A stretch of 64,000 bases of DNA from Herbidospora galbida (GCF_005233835.1 NZ_SZQA01000004.1:62001-126000), one strand, 5' to 3'. Numbered from the stretch's first letter, positions 7,783 to 17,798 are shown. Translations and numbers: made by a program. The notes: generated by a model from the letters alone, not told the origin.

Positions 7783-8799
7783 TCAGCCCCGGCCGCGCGG
7801 CAGGAACAGCGAGGCCGCCATCCCCATGTGGGGCCGAGGGGGCGCGATCGGCGCCTGGCCCGCCTGGGTGCCGAGCAGCCCGGAGACCATGCTCGACCGC
7901 GTTTGGATTCCCGCGACGCCGCCTCGGTAGGTCACCCACGCCTGCCGCATCCGCAGCCCCTGTCCGGCGGTGAACTGGTTCATGCAGCGGTCGTGGGCGT
8001 AGTCCATGAAGTTGTGGATCGGGTCCTCACCGGCCGCCGCGCACGAGTCCCGCCGATCGGGGCAGCCCTCGGTGGGGGTGGCCTGGAACGGGGTGTCGTC
8101 CACGGAGTCGCCCGGTTCGGAGCAGCCGTTCTCGAAGGTGTGGACGAGGCCCAGCCAGTGGCCGATCTCGTGGACGCCGGTGAAGCCGAAGTTGAAGTTG
8201 CGCAGCGCCCCACCGGGCAGGGTGCGCCAGTCGATCACGACGCCGTCCTGGCTGGGGTTGCCGGCGTACCAGTTGGGATAGGTCGCGTAGCCCAGCACCA
8301 GTTCGCTGAGCTGGGAGACGTACAGGTTGAGGGTTTCCGAGCCGCCCCTGCGCAGGCTGGTCTTCATGGGGTCTTCCATGCCGAGCGGGTTGCGGAACCA
8401 GTCGCGGTTCTCGGTGCGGGTGATGCCGCGCAGCGCGAACCGCACGCCCGTGTCGGCGCCGCCGTAGCCACCCGAGTAGGCCCGGTTGAGCACGTTGACC
8501 TGTTCGCGGACCGCCGCGTCGGGCGCGCCGGTGTGGCCGTCGGTGAGCACGTGGACCCACAGCGGCACGGTGACCGTCGGGGGGACCGGCCCGGGGTGGT
8601 TGCGCAGGGCCGCGTTCATCTGGGCGAACTCGGTGGCGGTCAGCGGCCGGGGCTCGGCGCGGCCGGAGGCGCGTTCGGGCGACGGGCAGTCGTGGTCGTG
8701 CCCGTGGTCATGCCCGTGCCTGTGATCGGCGCCTTCCGCGGGTGGGGCCGTCAGTGAAAAAAGGCATGCCAAAGAGACGGCGAGAAGACGCCGGGCCAT
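7783..8799 (-). CDS. Secreted M43 (pappalysin-type) zinc metalloprotease
   Basis: A 338-residue secreted protease. A signal peptide (MARRLLAVSLACLFSLTAPP, cleavage near residue 24) is followed by a His/Asp-rich stretch HRHGHDHGHDHDC. The catalytic zinc motif HEIGHWLGLVH (HExxHxxGxxH) lies near residue 205, and the Met-turn NFMDYAHDRCMNQF follows. Cysteines around SEPGDSVDDTP and GCPDRRDSC match the M43B subfamily, which includes cytophagalysin and ulilysin. These enzymes degrade extracellular proteins. The histidine-rich leader could gather zinc before folding, which is inference. A CRP-like dyad lies 71-86 bp upstream. Confidence 0.86.
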   Translation of the reverse strand: MARRLLAVSLACLFSLTAPPAEGADHRHGHDHGHDHDCPSPERASGRAEPRPLTATEFAQMNAALRNHPGPVPPTVTVPLWVHVLTDGHTGAPDAAVREQVNVLNRAYSGGYGGADTGVRFALRGITRTENRDWFRNPLGMEDPMKTSLRRGGSETLNLYVSQLSELVLGYATYPNWYAGNPSQDGVVIDWRTLPGGALRNFNFGFTGVHEIGHWLGLVHTFENGCSEPGDSVDDTPFQATPTEGCPDRRDSCAAAGEDPIHNFMDYAHDRCMNQFTAGQGLRMRQAWVTYRGGVAGIQTRSSMVSGLLGTQAGQAPIAPPRPHMGMAASLFLPRGRG

Positions 8800-8869
8800 T
8801 CGATTCCCCCGATGCGACCGGTCCGGACCAGAGTTCGAACGCTAGCCGCATCGGAGTCGATCAAGAGGT

Positions 8870-8885
8870 AGTGACACCCGTCACT
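8870..8885. promoter_or_regulatory. CRP-like perfect dyad upstream of M43 protease
   Basis: AGTGAC-ACCC-GTCACT is a perfect 16-bp inverted repeat with the GTGA-N6-TCAC spacing of CRP-family sites. It lies 71-86 bp upstream of the protease start and overlaps the stop codon of the DUF3039 gene. Binding is not shown. Confidence 0.4.
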
Positions 8886-9144
8886 TGTCGTCGCCCGACT
8901 CCCCCTTGGGGAGACCCTCGTAGATCTCCTTGCATTCGGGGCAGACGGGATACTTCTTCGGATCGCGGCTGGGCACCCACACCTTGCCGCAGATCGCCCG
9001 TACCGGCGCACCCGTGATGTAGCTCTCGGTGACCTTGTTCCGGTCGGCGTAGTGGCTGAACCGCTCGTGGTCGCCGTCGCCGCCGTGGGACGTGCGCGGG
9101 ACGACCTCGGTCTTCTGGTCGGGAAGAATCTTCGTACTGCTCAC
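8881..9144 (-). CDS. DUF3039 family protein, probable zinc-binding
   Basis: A small (87-residue) protein conserved in actinobacteria. It starts at GTG 9144 (MSSTKILPDQKTEVV); an upstream in-frame start would add 13 unconserved residues. The core has HERFSHYADRNKVTES, then VRAICGKVWVPSRDP and YPVCPECKEIYEGL. The single Cys of ICGK and the CPEC pair plausibly bind one zinc ion. The function is unknown. Confidence 0.8.
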   Translation of the reverse strand: MSSTKILPDQKTEVVPRTSHGGDGDHERFSHYADRNKVTESYITGAPVRAICGKVWVPSRDPKKYPVCPECKEIYEGLPKGESGDDK

Positions 9145-9166
9145 GGGAACCGAGTCTACAAACTGT

Positions 9167-9203
9167 GGTGGCTCCCACCCCAAAAAAAAGGAGGGGAGCC
9201 ACC
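9167..9203. terminator. Hairpin after the DHA2 exporter gene
   Basis: Ten-base arms GGTGGCTCCC and GGGAGCCACC enclose a 17-nt loop that contains an A8 run, which is T8 on the minus strand. It begins 13 bp past the exporter stop. The T-run sits inside the loop rather than after the stem, so this is an unusual terminator, if it is one. Confidence 0.5.
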
Positions 9204-9216
9204 GTTTGGGAGTTTC

Positions 9217-10782
9217 TCAGCCGATGTGCACCGCAGCGCCCTCGGTCTTGCGGCCGGCCCTGACGAGCAGGGCGATGACCGCCGCGAAGACCGCCACGCC
9301 GGCGCTGACCTCGAAGCCGAGGTGCAGGCCGTCCATGAACGACAGGTGCGAGGCGTTGGTGACCGCGCCGGCGATCTGCTCGGGCAGGCCGGTGGGGGCG
9401 GCGCCGTAGGAGGCGGCGTCCTTGAGACCCGCGAGCTGCTCCGGGGGGAACGACTGGGCGACGGGGCCGAGGTAGCCCTCGTACACCGACGAGACCTTCG
9501 CCGCGACGATCGCGCCGAGGATGGCGGTGCCCAGCGCGCCGCCGACCTGCATGGCCGACTGCTGGAGGCCGCCCGCGACACCCGAGAGCTCCTCGGGGGC
9601 GTTGCCGACGATGATCTCGGTGGCGCCGACGAAGACGGGCGACAGGCCGAAGGCCAGCAGCACGAACGGGATGGCGCTGTCGACGAACGCCGCGTCGATC
9701 GACAGGCGCGACATCAGGAACATCGCGACGGCGGTGATGAGCATGCCGCCCGAGATCATGATCCGCGGCCCGAGCTTGCCGATCAGGAACCCGGCCAGCG
9801 GCGAGGCGACGATCATGCCGGCGCTCATGGGCAGCATGCGCAGGCCCGACTCCAGCGGCGACAGGCCGTGGACGCCCTGGAAGAAGAAGGTCAGGAAGAA
9901 CATCGCGCCGAACATGGAGAACGCGGTGAGGATCATCAGGGTCGTACCGACCGAGAACGACGCGTTGCGGAACAGGCCGAGCGGCAGCAACGGCTGGGAG
10001 ACCCGGGTCTGCCACCAGAGGAACCCGACGAGGAACACGACGGCGACGGCGAGGGAGATCAGCGTGCCGGTGTCGCCCCAACCCCACTCGGGGGCCTTGA
10101 TGATCGCCCAGACCAGCGAGAACATCATGATCGACAGCAGCACCACGCCCAGCCAGTCGACCTTGGAGAGGTACTTGGCCTTGCTCTCGCTCAGCGCCCA
10201 CCAGCCCACCGCGAGGGCGATGACGCCGACCGGCACGTTGATGAAGAAGACCGACTGCCAGCTGACGTGCTCGACCAGCAGGCCGCCCACGATCGGGCCG
10301 GCCGCCGACGACAGGCCGATGATGCCGCCCCAGGCGCCCATCGCCATGTTGAGCCGGTCACCGGGGAAGGCCATGCGCAGCAGCGCCAGCGCGGCGGGCT
10401 GGAGCAGCGCGCCGAAGAGGCCCTGCAGCACACGGAAGGCGATCAGGGGGCCGATCGAGGAGGTCAGGCCGATCGCCAGCGAGGTCAGCGCGAAGCCGAC
10501 GACGCCGATCAGGAACACCCGCTTGTGCCCGAAGATGTCACCGAGCTTGCCGGCGGTGATGAGGAAGACCGCCAGGGCCAGCAGATATCCGCTGGTCACC
10601 CACTGGAGGTCGGCGAGCGAGGCCTGGAGTTCGGCCCCGATGACCGGGTTGGCGATGGCGACGACGGTGCCGTCGAGCATCACCATGATCACGCCGAGCG
10701 AGACGGCCAGCAGGGTCAGCCACGGCCGAGCTGGGCCGGCTTCGCCTTGCGCCTCCTTCGGCAGGGCGGTGGTCTGTGACAT
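9217..10782 (-). CDS. DHA2-family MFS drug exporter (14 TM)
   Basis: A 521-residue transporter of the EmrB/QacA type. Hydrophobic segments fit 14 helices. Motif A (GKLGDIFGHKRVF, after TM2) and the antiporter motif C (GLSSAAGPIVGG, in TM5) are present, as is the early LDGTVVAIANPVIG signature with an Asp in TM1 (MVMLDGT). Such proteins expel cationic drugs or dyes using the proton gradient. It is divergent from a TetR regulator, with a TGTCA-N5-TGACA dyad between them, so local repression by that regulator is likely. Confidence 0.9.
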   Translation of the reverse strand: MSQTTALPKEAQGEAGPARPWLTLLAVSLGVIMVMLDGTVVAIANPVIGAELQASLADLQWVTSGYLLALAVFLITAGKLGDIFGHKRVFLIGVVGFALTSLAIGLTSSIGPLIAFRVLQGLFGALLQPAALALLRMAFPGDRLNMAMGAWGGIIGLSSAAGPIVGGLLVEHVSWQSVFFINVPVGVIALAVGWWALSESKAKYLSKVDWLGVVLLSIMMFSLVWAIIKAPEWGWGDTGTLISLAVAVVFLVGFLWWQTRVSQPLLPLGLFRNASFSVGTTLMILTAFSMFGAMFFLTFFFQGVHGLSPLESGLRMLPMSAGMIVASPLAGFLIGKLGPRIMISGGMLITAVAMFLMSRLSIDAAFVDSAIPFVLLAFGLSPVFVGATEIIVGNAPEELSGVAGGLQQSAMQVGGALGTAILGAIVAAKVSSVYEGYLGPVAQSFPPEQLAGLKDAASYGAAPTGLPEQIAGAVTNASHLSFMDGLHLGFEVSAGVAVFAAVIALLVRAGRKTEGAAVHIG

Positions 10783-10825
10783 AACGGGTTCTCCCCCGGA
10801 TAGAAAGTCAACGCGACGTAGATTA

Positions 10826-10840
10826 TGTCAGTCCATGACA
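10826..10840. promoter_or_regulatory. Candidate TetR operator
   Basis: TGTCA-GTCCA-TGACA is a perfect dyad centred in the 134-bp gap between the divergent exporter and TetR genes, 44 bp from the exporter start. Position and symmetry suit a TetR dimer repressing the exporter and possibly itself. Confidence 0.5.
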
Positions 10841-10916
10841 GATGACAAAGTGTTTTATCCGACATATCCTGACAACTGGCAGCTGGTGAACTGAATGTTT
10901 CGAGGAGGTGACAGGG

Positions 10917-11522
10917 GTGGGTCTGCGTGAGCGCAAGAAGCTCAAGACACGCGTCGCGCTCATCGACGCGGCCCTCGACCTGTTCCTGGAGCAGGGCTAC
11001 GAGTCGACGACGATCGACCAGATCGCGGCGGCGGTCGACGTGTCGCCCCGCACGTTCTTCCGCTACTTCGGCTCGAAGGAGGAAGTGGCCCTGGCGCCCG
11101 CCACCGACGCGCAGGACGTATTTCTATCGGAGCTCCACGACCGTCCCGGAACCGAGTCCCCCTTTACGGCGCTCGCCCAGGCCATGCGGGGCGCGGTGGC
11201 GCTCCTGCGCGACGGCGAACCGGAGGACAAGCAGCGCTTCCTCAAGGCCAGGCAGGTCGTCGAGGCGACCCCGACCATCTTCGCGGGCCAGATGCGCCTG
11301 ATGCTCGCCAACGAGCGGCGCATCTTGGAAGAGGTGGCCAGACGCCGCGGAGCCGACGATCTGCGCAGCCAGTTCGTGACCGCGACGTTCACGAGCACGA
11401 TCAGAGTCGGCTTCGAGAACTGCACGGTCGAAGAACTGAGCGACCTCGAAGGCATGACCAAACGCCTGGAAGACACCTTCGCTCTGGTGGACGACCTGAT
11501 GACCCCCGACTGGGACCGCTGA
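10917..11522 (+). CDS. TetR family regulator of the adjacent exporter
   Basis: A 201-residue regulator. The N-terminal helix-turn-helix is YESTTIDQIAAAVDVSPRTFFRYFGSKEEV (about residues 24-53, typical TetR spacing); the C-terminal ligand domain is unspecific. I use GTG 10917 because GAGGAGG ends 8 bp upstream; a GTG at 10908 lies inside that ribosome binding site. It is divergent from the DHA2 exporter, the classic arrangement for a TetR repressor released by a drug or dye. Confidence 0.88.
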   Translation: MGLRERKKLKTRVALIDAALDLFLEQGYESTTIDQIAAAVDVSPRTFFRYFGSKEEVALAPATDAQDVFLSELHDRPGTESPFTALAQAMRGAVALLRDGEPEDKQRFLKARQVVEATPTIFAGQMRLMLANERRILEEVARRRGADDLRSQFVTATFTSTIRVGFENCTVEELSDLEGMTKRLEDTFALVDDLMTPDWDR

Positions 11523-11548
11523 CGACCCCGGCTTCCCGGGGTGTGCCG

Positions 11549-12127
11549 TCAGTTCTGGGAGGGGTCGTCGGGATAGCTGGCCACGAAGGCCAGTTCGCCC
11601 GGCTGTCTCCTGAGGACCGTTCGCCACAGTGACGACGGGTGCGGGTGGAAGGTGTCGCCCGGTTCGGAGTCGACGATGTACCAGGCGCCCTGGGCGACCT
11701 CGCCCGCCAGCTGGCCCTGCGTCCAGCCGGCGTAGCCGGCGAAGATCCGCATCTGGGATATCTCGCCCGCCAGGATCTCGGGGGGCGCGTCGAGGTCGAC
11801 GGTGCCGAGGCGGGAGACGCCCCGGCGGCCGGTGTGGAGGCGGCGCCAGCCGAGGGGTTCGGCGCCGCTCATGACGACGGCGAGGGCCAGGGCGCTGTCG
11901 GTCTGTACGGGCCCGCCCTCGAACAGGACCGACGGGCCGGTCACCAAAGGGTCCCAGGTGGGGAGTACCGACGTGACGCTGATGTCGCTGGGCCTGTTGA
12001 TCACCACACCGAGCGTGCCGCCGTCTTCGTCGTGCTCCAGGATGAGGACGACACTACGCCGGAAGTTCGGGTCGTCGAGCAGTGGCGTCGCCACCAGCAG
12101 CCCACCGACGTAGATCGACTCCGCCAT
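11549..12127 (-). CDS. yqgE: YqgE/AlgH family protein
   Basis: A 192-residue UPF0301 (YqgE/AlgH) protein. Hallmarks are GGLLVATPLLDDPNFRRSV at the N-terminus, LGVVINRPSDI, and later RIFAGYAGWTQGQLAGEV. The structure is known in the family but the biochemical role is not settled. The start is uncertain: ATG 12127 (MAESIYVGG) fits family length, but GGAGGG sits only 2 nt before it; ATG 12136 is the alternative. It converges on the TetR gene. Confidence 0.87.
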   Translation of the reverse strand: MAESIYVGGLLVATPLLDDPNFRRSVVLILEHDEDGGTLGVVINRPSDISVTSVLPTWDPLVTGPSVLFEGGPVQTDSALALAVVMSGAEPLGWRRLHTGRRGVSRLGTVDLDAPPEILAGEISQMRIFAGYAGWTQGQLAGEVAQGAWYIVDSEPGDTFHPHPSSLWRTVLRRQPGELAFVASYPDDPSQN

Positions 12128-12249
12128 ACCCTCCATGATGCGACAGGAAGGCCGATTCGCGCACGTCACCCCACCCCGTTACTCTGAGTTATGAAATTGG
12201 AGGACATGGGAACTCTCCGTACAAGAAAGATCTTGGCCGAGGGGGACCC

Positions 12250-13371
12250 GTGGGACAGAGCACACCGGCACGCAGGGCGTTCGCGCTGCTGGCCGCACCG
12301 ATCGGGGCGGCGTTGCTGCTGCCCGGCCAAGCGGCCGCGGCCCCGCCTCCGCTCCAGGTGAAGTACGACAAGATCGACTGCGCCTCCGGCGAGGTCCTGG
12401 TCAGCATCACCAACCCCGGTCCCGACGCCCACGAGTTCACCCTCTACCGCGACGACGACGTCATCGCCCGCGGCCGCTCGGCGGCCAACGAGACCGTCGA
12501 GGAGTCGGTACGGATCACCCGGAGCGCCCGCCTCAAGGTCCACGGCGACGGCGAACAGGTCTCCGAACGCTGGATCGACGCCTGCCTGCCGGCCACCACC
12601 CGTACGGCCGGCCGGCAGAGGGAGGACCAGCAGGGTTCCGAAGAGGTCCACCACGGCCTGTTCGACTTCGGCAAGTGGGGCCAGGACCGCGAAGACCGTC
12701 AAAGCGAGGGCGGCGACCGCCAGCAGGGTCTGTTCGACTCCGGGAAATGGGGCCAGGACCGCGAAGACCGCCAAAGTGACGGCGGCGACCGCCAGCAGGG
12801 TCTCTTCGATTTCAGCAAATGGGGCCAGGACCACCACGACCACCAGGGCGACCGGGGCCACGGCCTGTTCGACTTCGACAAATGGGGTCAAGGCCGCGAA
12901 GACCACCAGGGCGACCGCCACCACGGCCTCTTCGACTTCGGCAAATGGGGCCAGGATCACCACGACCACCACGACCACGGCGGCTGGTGGGACCACCACG
13001 GCGACCGGGGCCACGGCGGCTGGTGGAACCGGGAAGAGCACAACTGGTGGAACCGCGACCACCATCACCACCACGACAACTGGTGGAACCGCGACGACCA
13101 CCACCGCCACGGCGACCACCACGGCGGCTGGTGGGACCGCGAAGACGACCACGGCCCCGACCACGGCGGCTGGGGCGAACGCGAGGCCGAGAACATCGGC
13201 TGGTGGAACCGCGACCGCGTACACGACGAGGACGTGCTCCCCTACACCGGCCCGCCCGCCGACCTGTGGGGCAAGGTCGCCACGGCGGGCGGCCTGGTCA
13301 TCATGGGCGGCGTCTTCTGGTGGCTGGCCCGTATCTGGCCCCGCCGAACCTTCCCGGTGACCCCTCGCTAG
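12250..13371 (+). CDS. Sortase-anchored (LPYTG) His/Trp/Asp-rich repeat protein
   Basis: A 373-residue surface protein starting at GTG 12250. A signal peptide ends near AQAAAA (residue 31). Residues about 33-115 form a small domain (LQVKYDKIDCASGEVLVSITNPG, an Ig-like pattern with two cysteines). Five repeats with core GLFDF-KWGQ follow, starting at nucleotides 12655, 12727, 12799, 12862 and 12925, spaced 24, 24, 21 and 21 residues. Then comes a segment of alternating WWNRD/GGWWD and His-Asp runs. LPYTG at residues 330-334, a hydrophobic helix and the charged tail ARIWPRR form a sortase signal. No sortase is encoded here. I do not recognise the repeat; metal binding by the His/Asp runs is inference. 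Confidence 0.8.
   Translation: MGQSTPARRAFALLAAPIGAALLLPGQAAAAPPPLQVKYDKIDCASGEVLVSITNPGPDAHEFTLYRDDDVIARGRSAANETVEESVRITRSARLKVHGDGEQVSERWIDACLPATTRTAGRQREDQQGSEEVHHGLFDFGKWGQDREDRQSEGGDRQQGLFDSGKWGQDREDRQSDGGDRQQGLFDFSKWGQDHHDHQGDRGHGLFDFDKWGQGREDHQGDRHHGLFDFGKWGQDHHDHHDHGGWWDHHGDRGHGGWWNREEHNWWNRDHHHHHDNWWNRDDHHRHGDHHGGWWDREDDHGPDHGGWGEREAENIGWWNRDRVHDEDVLPYTGPPADLWGKVATAGGLVIMGGVFWWLARIWPRRTFPVTPR
12655..12990 (+). repeat. Five in-frame GLFDF-KWGQ coding repeats
   Basis: Copies begin at 12655, 12727, 12799, 12862 and 12925. The first two spacings are 72 bp and the last two 63 bp. The sequence also repeats at the DNA level, so recombination between copies could change the copy number. Confidence 0.85.
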
Positions 13372-13379
13372 CTCGAAAC

Positions 13380-13407
13380 GGCCCGGCCTGGAAACCCAGC
13401 CCGGGCC
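13380..13407. terminator. Hairpin between convergent genes
   Basis: GGCCCGG-C-CTGG and CCAG-C-CCGGGCC form a stem with a four-base AAAC loop. It lies between the convergent LPYTG-protein and malic-enzyme genes and could serve both strands. No T-run follows. Confidence 0.5.
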
Positions 13408-13458
13408 GGATCACACGCACCAGTCACGCCATCAGGCCGAAGCAGGTCGTACCGGAAA

Positions 13459-14868
13459 CTACGCCTCGGTGAAGCCGCGGGCCTTGCCGCCCGCCGATTC
13501 CCGGACCGCCGCCGCGACCGCGCCCGCCACGTCGGGGTGGAACACGCTCGGCACGATGTAGTTGGGGCCGAGTTCCTCAGGTGACACCACCGCCGCCAGG
13601 GCGCGGGCGGCGGCCAGGAGCATCTCCTGGGTGACCCCGTCGGCCTGGGCGTCGAGGAGGCCGCGGAAGACGCCGGGGAAGGCCAGCACATTGTTGATCT
13701 GGTTGGGGTAGTCGGAGCGGCCGGTCGCCACCACGGCCGCGTGTTCGCGCGCGTCGTCGGGCGACACCTCGGGCTCGGGGTTCGCGAGGGCGAAGACGAC
13801 CGCGTCGGAGTTCATCGTCGCGATGTCGTCGCCGGTCAGGATGCCGGGGGCGGAGACGCCGATGAACACGTCGGCGCCCTTGACGGCGCCGCGCAGGTCT
13901 TCGCTGTAGCCCTCGGCGTTGGTGTGCTCGGCGATCCAGCGCAGCGACTCGTCGAGGTCGTCGCGGCCCTGGTGGACGGCGCCCAGGTAGTCGCACACGA
14001 TGACGTTCCGCGCCCCGGCGGCGAGCAGCAGGCGCAGCACGGCGGTGCCGGCCGCGCCGGCGCCGGCGAGGGTGATGCGGACGTCGGGCAGTTCCTTCTT
14101 CACCACCCGCAGCGCGTTGGTGAGCGCGGCCAGCACGACGATCGCGGTGCCGTGCTGGTCGTCGTGGAAGACGGGGATGTCGACGAGTTCGCGCAGCCGG
14201 CGCTCGATCTCGAAACAGCGGGGCGCCGAGATGTCTTCGAGGTTGATGCCGCCGAACCCGGGCGAGATGGCCCGGACGATCTCGACGATCTGGTCGGCGT
14301 CCTGCGTGTCGAGGCAGATGGGCCACGCGTCGATGCCGGCGAACCGTTTGAACAGGGCGGCCTTGCCCTCCATCACGGGGAGGGCTGCGGCGGGGCCGAT
14401 GTTGCCGAGGCCCAGGACGGCGGAGCCGTCGGTCACGACCGCGACCGAGTTCCGCTTGATCGTCAGGCGGCGGGCGTCTTCGGGGTTGCGGGCGATCGCC
14501 ATGGAGACCCGCGCGACGCCCGGCGTGTAGGCCATCGAGAGTTCGTCGCGGTTGCGCAGCGGCACCTTCGACTTCATCTCGATCTTGCCGCCGAGGTGCA
14601 TCAGGAAGGTCCGGTCGGAGACCTTGTGGATCACCACGTCTTCGACCTCGCCCAGGCGGTCGACGATCGCCTGGGCGTGGTCGGTGTCACGGGCGGCGCA
14701 GGTCACGTCGATGCGCAGCTTCTCATGTCCGGCGTTGGTCACGTCGAGGGCGGTGACGACGCCTCCGGCGTTCTCGACCGCATGGGTGAGCTGGCTCACC
14801 GCCTTGCCCCCTGCGGGCACTTCCAGACGGACGGTGATCGAATAGGACACGCTGGGCACGGTAGCCAC
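13459..14868 (-). CDS. NAD-dependent malic enzyme with N-terminal ACT domain
   Basis: A 469-residue enzyme decarboxylating malate to pyruvate. Residues about 1-85 form an ACT domain (SYSITVRLEVPAGGKAVSQL), which usually binds an amino-acid effector. The malic core follows: MAYTPGVARV, then TDGSAVLGLGNIGP, EDISAPRCFEIERRL with metal-binding Glu/Asp, FHDDQHGTAIVV, and the dinucleotide motif GAGAAGTAVLRLL. I start at GTG 14868 because AAGGAG lies 9 bp upstream; an upstream in-frame start would add 11 residues. The gene is monocistronic, and regulation by ACT ligand binding is inferred from the family. Confidence 0.92.
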   Translation of the reverse strand: MATVPSVSYSITVRLEVPAGGKAVSQLTHAVENAGGVVTALDVTNAGHEKLRIDVTCAARDTDHAQAIVDRLGEVEDVVIHKVSDRTFLMHLGGKIEMKSKVPLRNRDELSMAYTPGVARVSMAIARNPEDARRLTIKRNSVAVVTDGSAVLGLGNIGPAAALPVMEGKAALFKRFAGIDAWPICLDTQDADQIVEIVRAISPGFGGINLEDISAPRCFEIERRLRELVDIPVFHDDQHGTAIVVLAALTNALRVVKKELPDVRITLAGAGAAGTAVLRLLLAAGARNVIVCDYLGAVHQGRDDLDESLRWIAEHTNAEGYSEDLRGAVKGADVFIGVSAPGILTGDDIATMNSDAVVFALANPEPEVSPDDAREHAAVVATGRSDYPNQINNVLAFPGVFRGLLDAQADGVTQEMLLAAARALAAVVSPEELGPNYIVPSVFHPDVAGAVAAAVRESAGGKARGFTEA

Positions 14869-14938
14869 GTCAATCCGCTCCTTTGCGCATTGGGTGTGCA
14901 TCCAATCGTGCCACCATCCAGCAGGTGATATGCCCGGT

Positions 14939-15874
14939 TCAGAAGAGCGCGGAGGCGAGACCGCGGCGCGCCTTGGCCACCGAGGGATCGTCGGCGGGCA
15001 GCGTCTCGAACAGGCTCAGCAGGTGGACGCGGGCCTTGTCGCGGTCGTCGCCGGCGCTCCGGCGGACCGTGGCGATGAGCCGGTCGAAGGCGGCGTCGAC
15101 CTGGCCGCCGAGCAGTTCGACGTCGGCGGCCTGGAGCTGCAGCGCCACGTCGGCGGGCGCGGCGGCGGCCCGGTTCAGCACGTCGGCGGGGTCGAGGTCG
15201 AGGGTGCGGCTGAGCAGGCCGACCCCGGCCAGGCCGATCTTGGCCTCTTCGTTGCCGGGCTGGCGGGCGAGCAGCCGCTGGAAGGCCTGGGCGGCGGCCT
15301 CGAGGTCGCCGTCTTCGATGGCCATGTCGGCGGCGAGCAGGTCGGGGTCGACGGCGGGCTCCTGCGGGGTGGCCTCGTCGTCTCCCTCGCCGGGCGGCGG
15401 CAGCGCGACGCCGAGCTGCTCGAAGACCTGGGCGATGGCCTGACGCAGCTGCGGCTCGGACAGCGGCCCCTCGAACAGCGGCATGAGCTGCCCCTGGAAG
15501 GCCAGGTAGACGGTGGGGATGGCGCGCATCCGCAGCGCCTGGGCCAGCTCGGGGTTGGCCTCGACGTCGACCTTGGCCAGCAGCCAGGCGCCCTTGGCCT
15601 CGGCGGCGAGCTTCTCGAGCGCGCGGCTGAACTCCTGCACCTGGGCGGCCCGCGGCACCGTCGCCTCGACGACGATCGGCACCCCCATCGACCGTTCCAC
15701 GACCTCGGTCGTGAAGGTCGCCGCCGTAGCGTCGATGATCTCGGGCGCCGCGCCGGGGGCGGCCGGGTTCTGCGCGGCGGCCTCCCGCCGGGCCTGCGCG
15801 TCGAGGGCTTGCTTACGGGCGCCGAGGTCGATGGCGCCGTAGAGCGATCCGGGTCGAGAGAAGTCCGCTGCCAT
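14939..15874 (-). CDS. YbbN-like thioredoxin-fold co-chaperone without cysteines
   Basis: A 311-residue protein with a thioredoxin domain (about residues 45-150) followed by TPR-like helices, the CnoX/YbbN layout. The usual CxxC is gone: aligned on LEKLA, the family CGPC corresponds to AAQV, and the whole protein has no cysteine. The cis-proline loop AIPTVYLAF is kept. A role as a redox-inactive holdase or adaptor is inferred. ATG 15874 (MAADFSRPGSLYGAIDLG) is chosen because the preceding frame carries the dispersed repeat rather than protein-like sequence. Confidence 0.85.
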   Translation of the reverse strand: MAADFSRPGSLYGAIDLGARKQALDAQARREAAAQNPAAPGAAPEIIDATAATFTTEVVERSMGVPIVVEATVPRAAQVQEFSRALEKLAAEAKGAWLLAKVDVEANPELAQALRMRAIPTVYLAFQGQLMPLFEGPLSEPQLRQAIAQVFEQLGVALPPPGEGDDEATPQEPAVDPDLLAADMAIEDGDLEAAAQAFQRLLARQPGNEEAKIGLAGVGLLSRTLDLDPADVLNRAAAAPADVALQLQAADVELLGGQVDAAFDRLIATVRRSAGDDRDKARVHLLSLFETLPADDPSVAKARRGLASALF

Positions 15875-15932
15875 AAGGCCAATCCTGCCGCATCGGCGAG
15901 GGCTCCCACTCCGCACCCCGGAAAACCTCTGC

Positions 15933-15998
15933 TCCGTTACGGCTCCGCCCACCCCGGCCACCTCCCGCCGCCCCCCGCGCCCACCGTCCATGGCGCCC
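15933..15998 (-). repeat. Dispersed repeat, copy 2 (diverged)
   Basis: The minus strand ends with the same GTGGGCGGAGCCGTAACGGA core as the other copies; the distal half has diverged and is about 66 bp overall. It lies between the mutase stop and the YbbN start, about 60 bp before the latter. Confidence 0.7.
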
Positions 15999-16071
15999 AG
16001 GACCGCGGGAGCACGCGCCGCGACGCCGGGCAGACCCGGCCGTCCGACGACGTCTGGGCGGCCCGAACGGT

Positions 16072-17733
<1,662 letters not shown>

Positions 17734-17753
17734 GTGACCTCCCGCCCAGATAC

Positions 17754-17765
17754 TAGGACGTCCTA
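17754..17765. promoter_or_regulatory. Palindrome upstream of icmA
   Basis: TAGGACGTCCTA is a perfect 12-bp palindrome 21 bp upstream of the icmA ATG; an overlapping ACTAG-N9-CTAGT dyad spans 17752-17770. It is a candidate operator for an acyl-CoA-responsive regulator; the MarR protein encoded nearby is one possibility. Confidence 0.4.
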
Positions 17766-17798
17766 CTAGTTATCGCCAGGGTTAGGGAGATCAACACC

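Noticed and set aside
9052-10779. A 575-codon open frame antisense to the DHA2 exporter
   Set aside because: Composition (long runs of Glu, Gln, His, Arg) is that of an antisense shadow; the minus strand has a complete transporter.
12655-13200. Regular repeats considered as a CRISPR array
   Set aside because: They are in frame within a signal-peptide/LPYTG protein and have no unique spacers or constant direct repeats.
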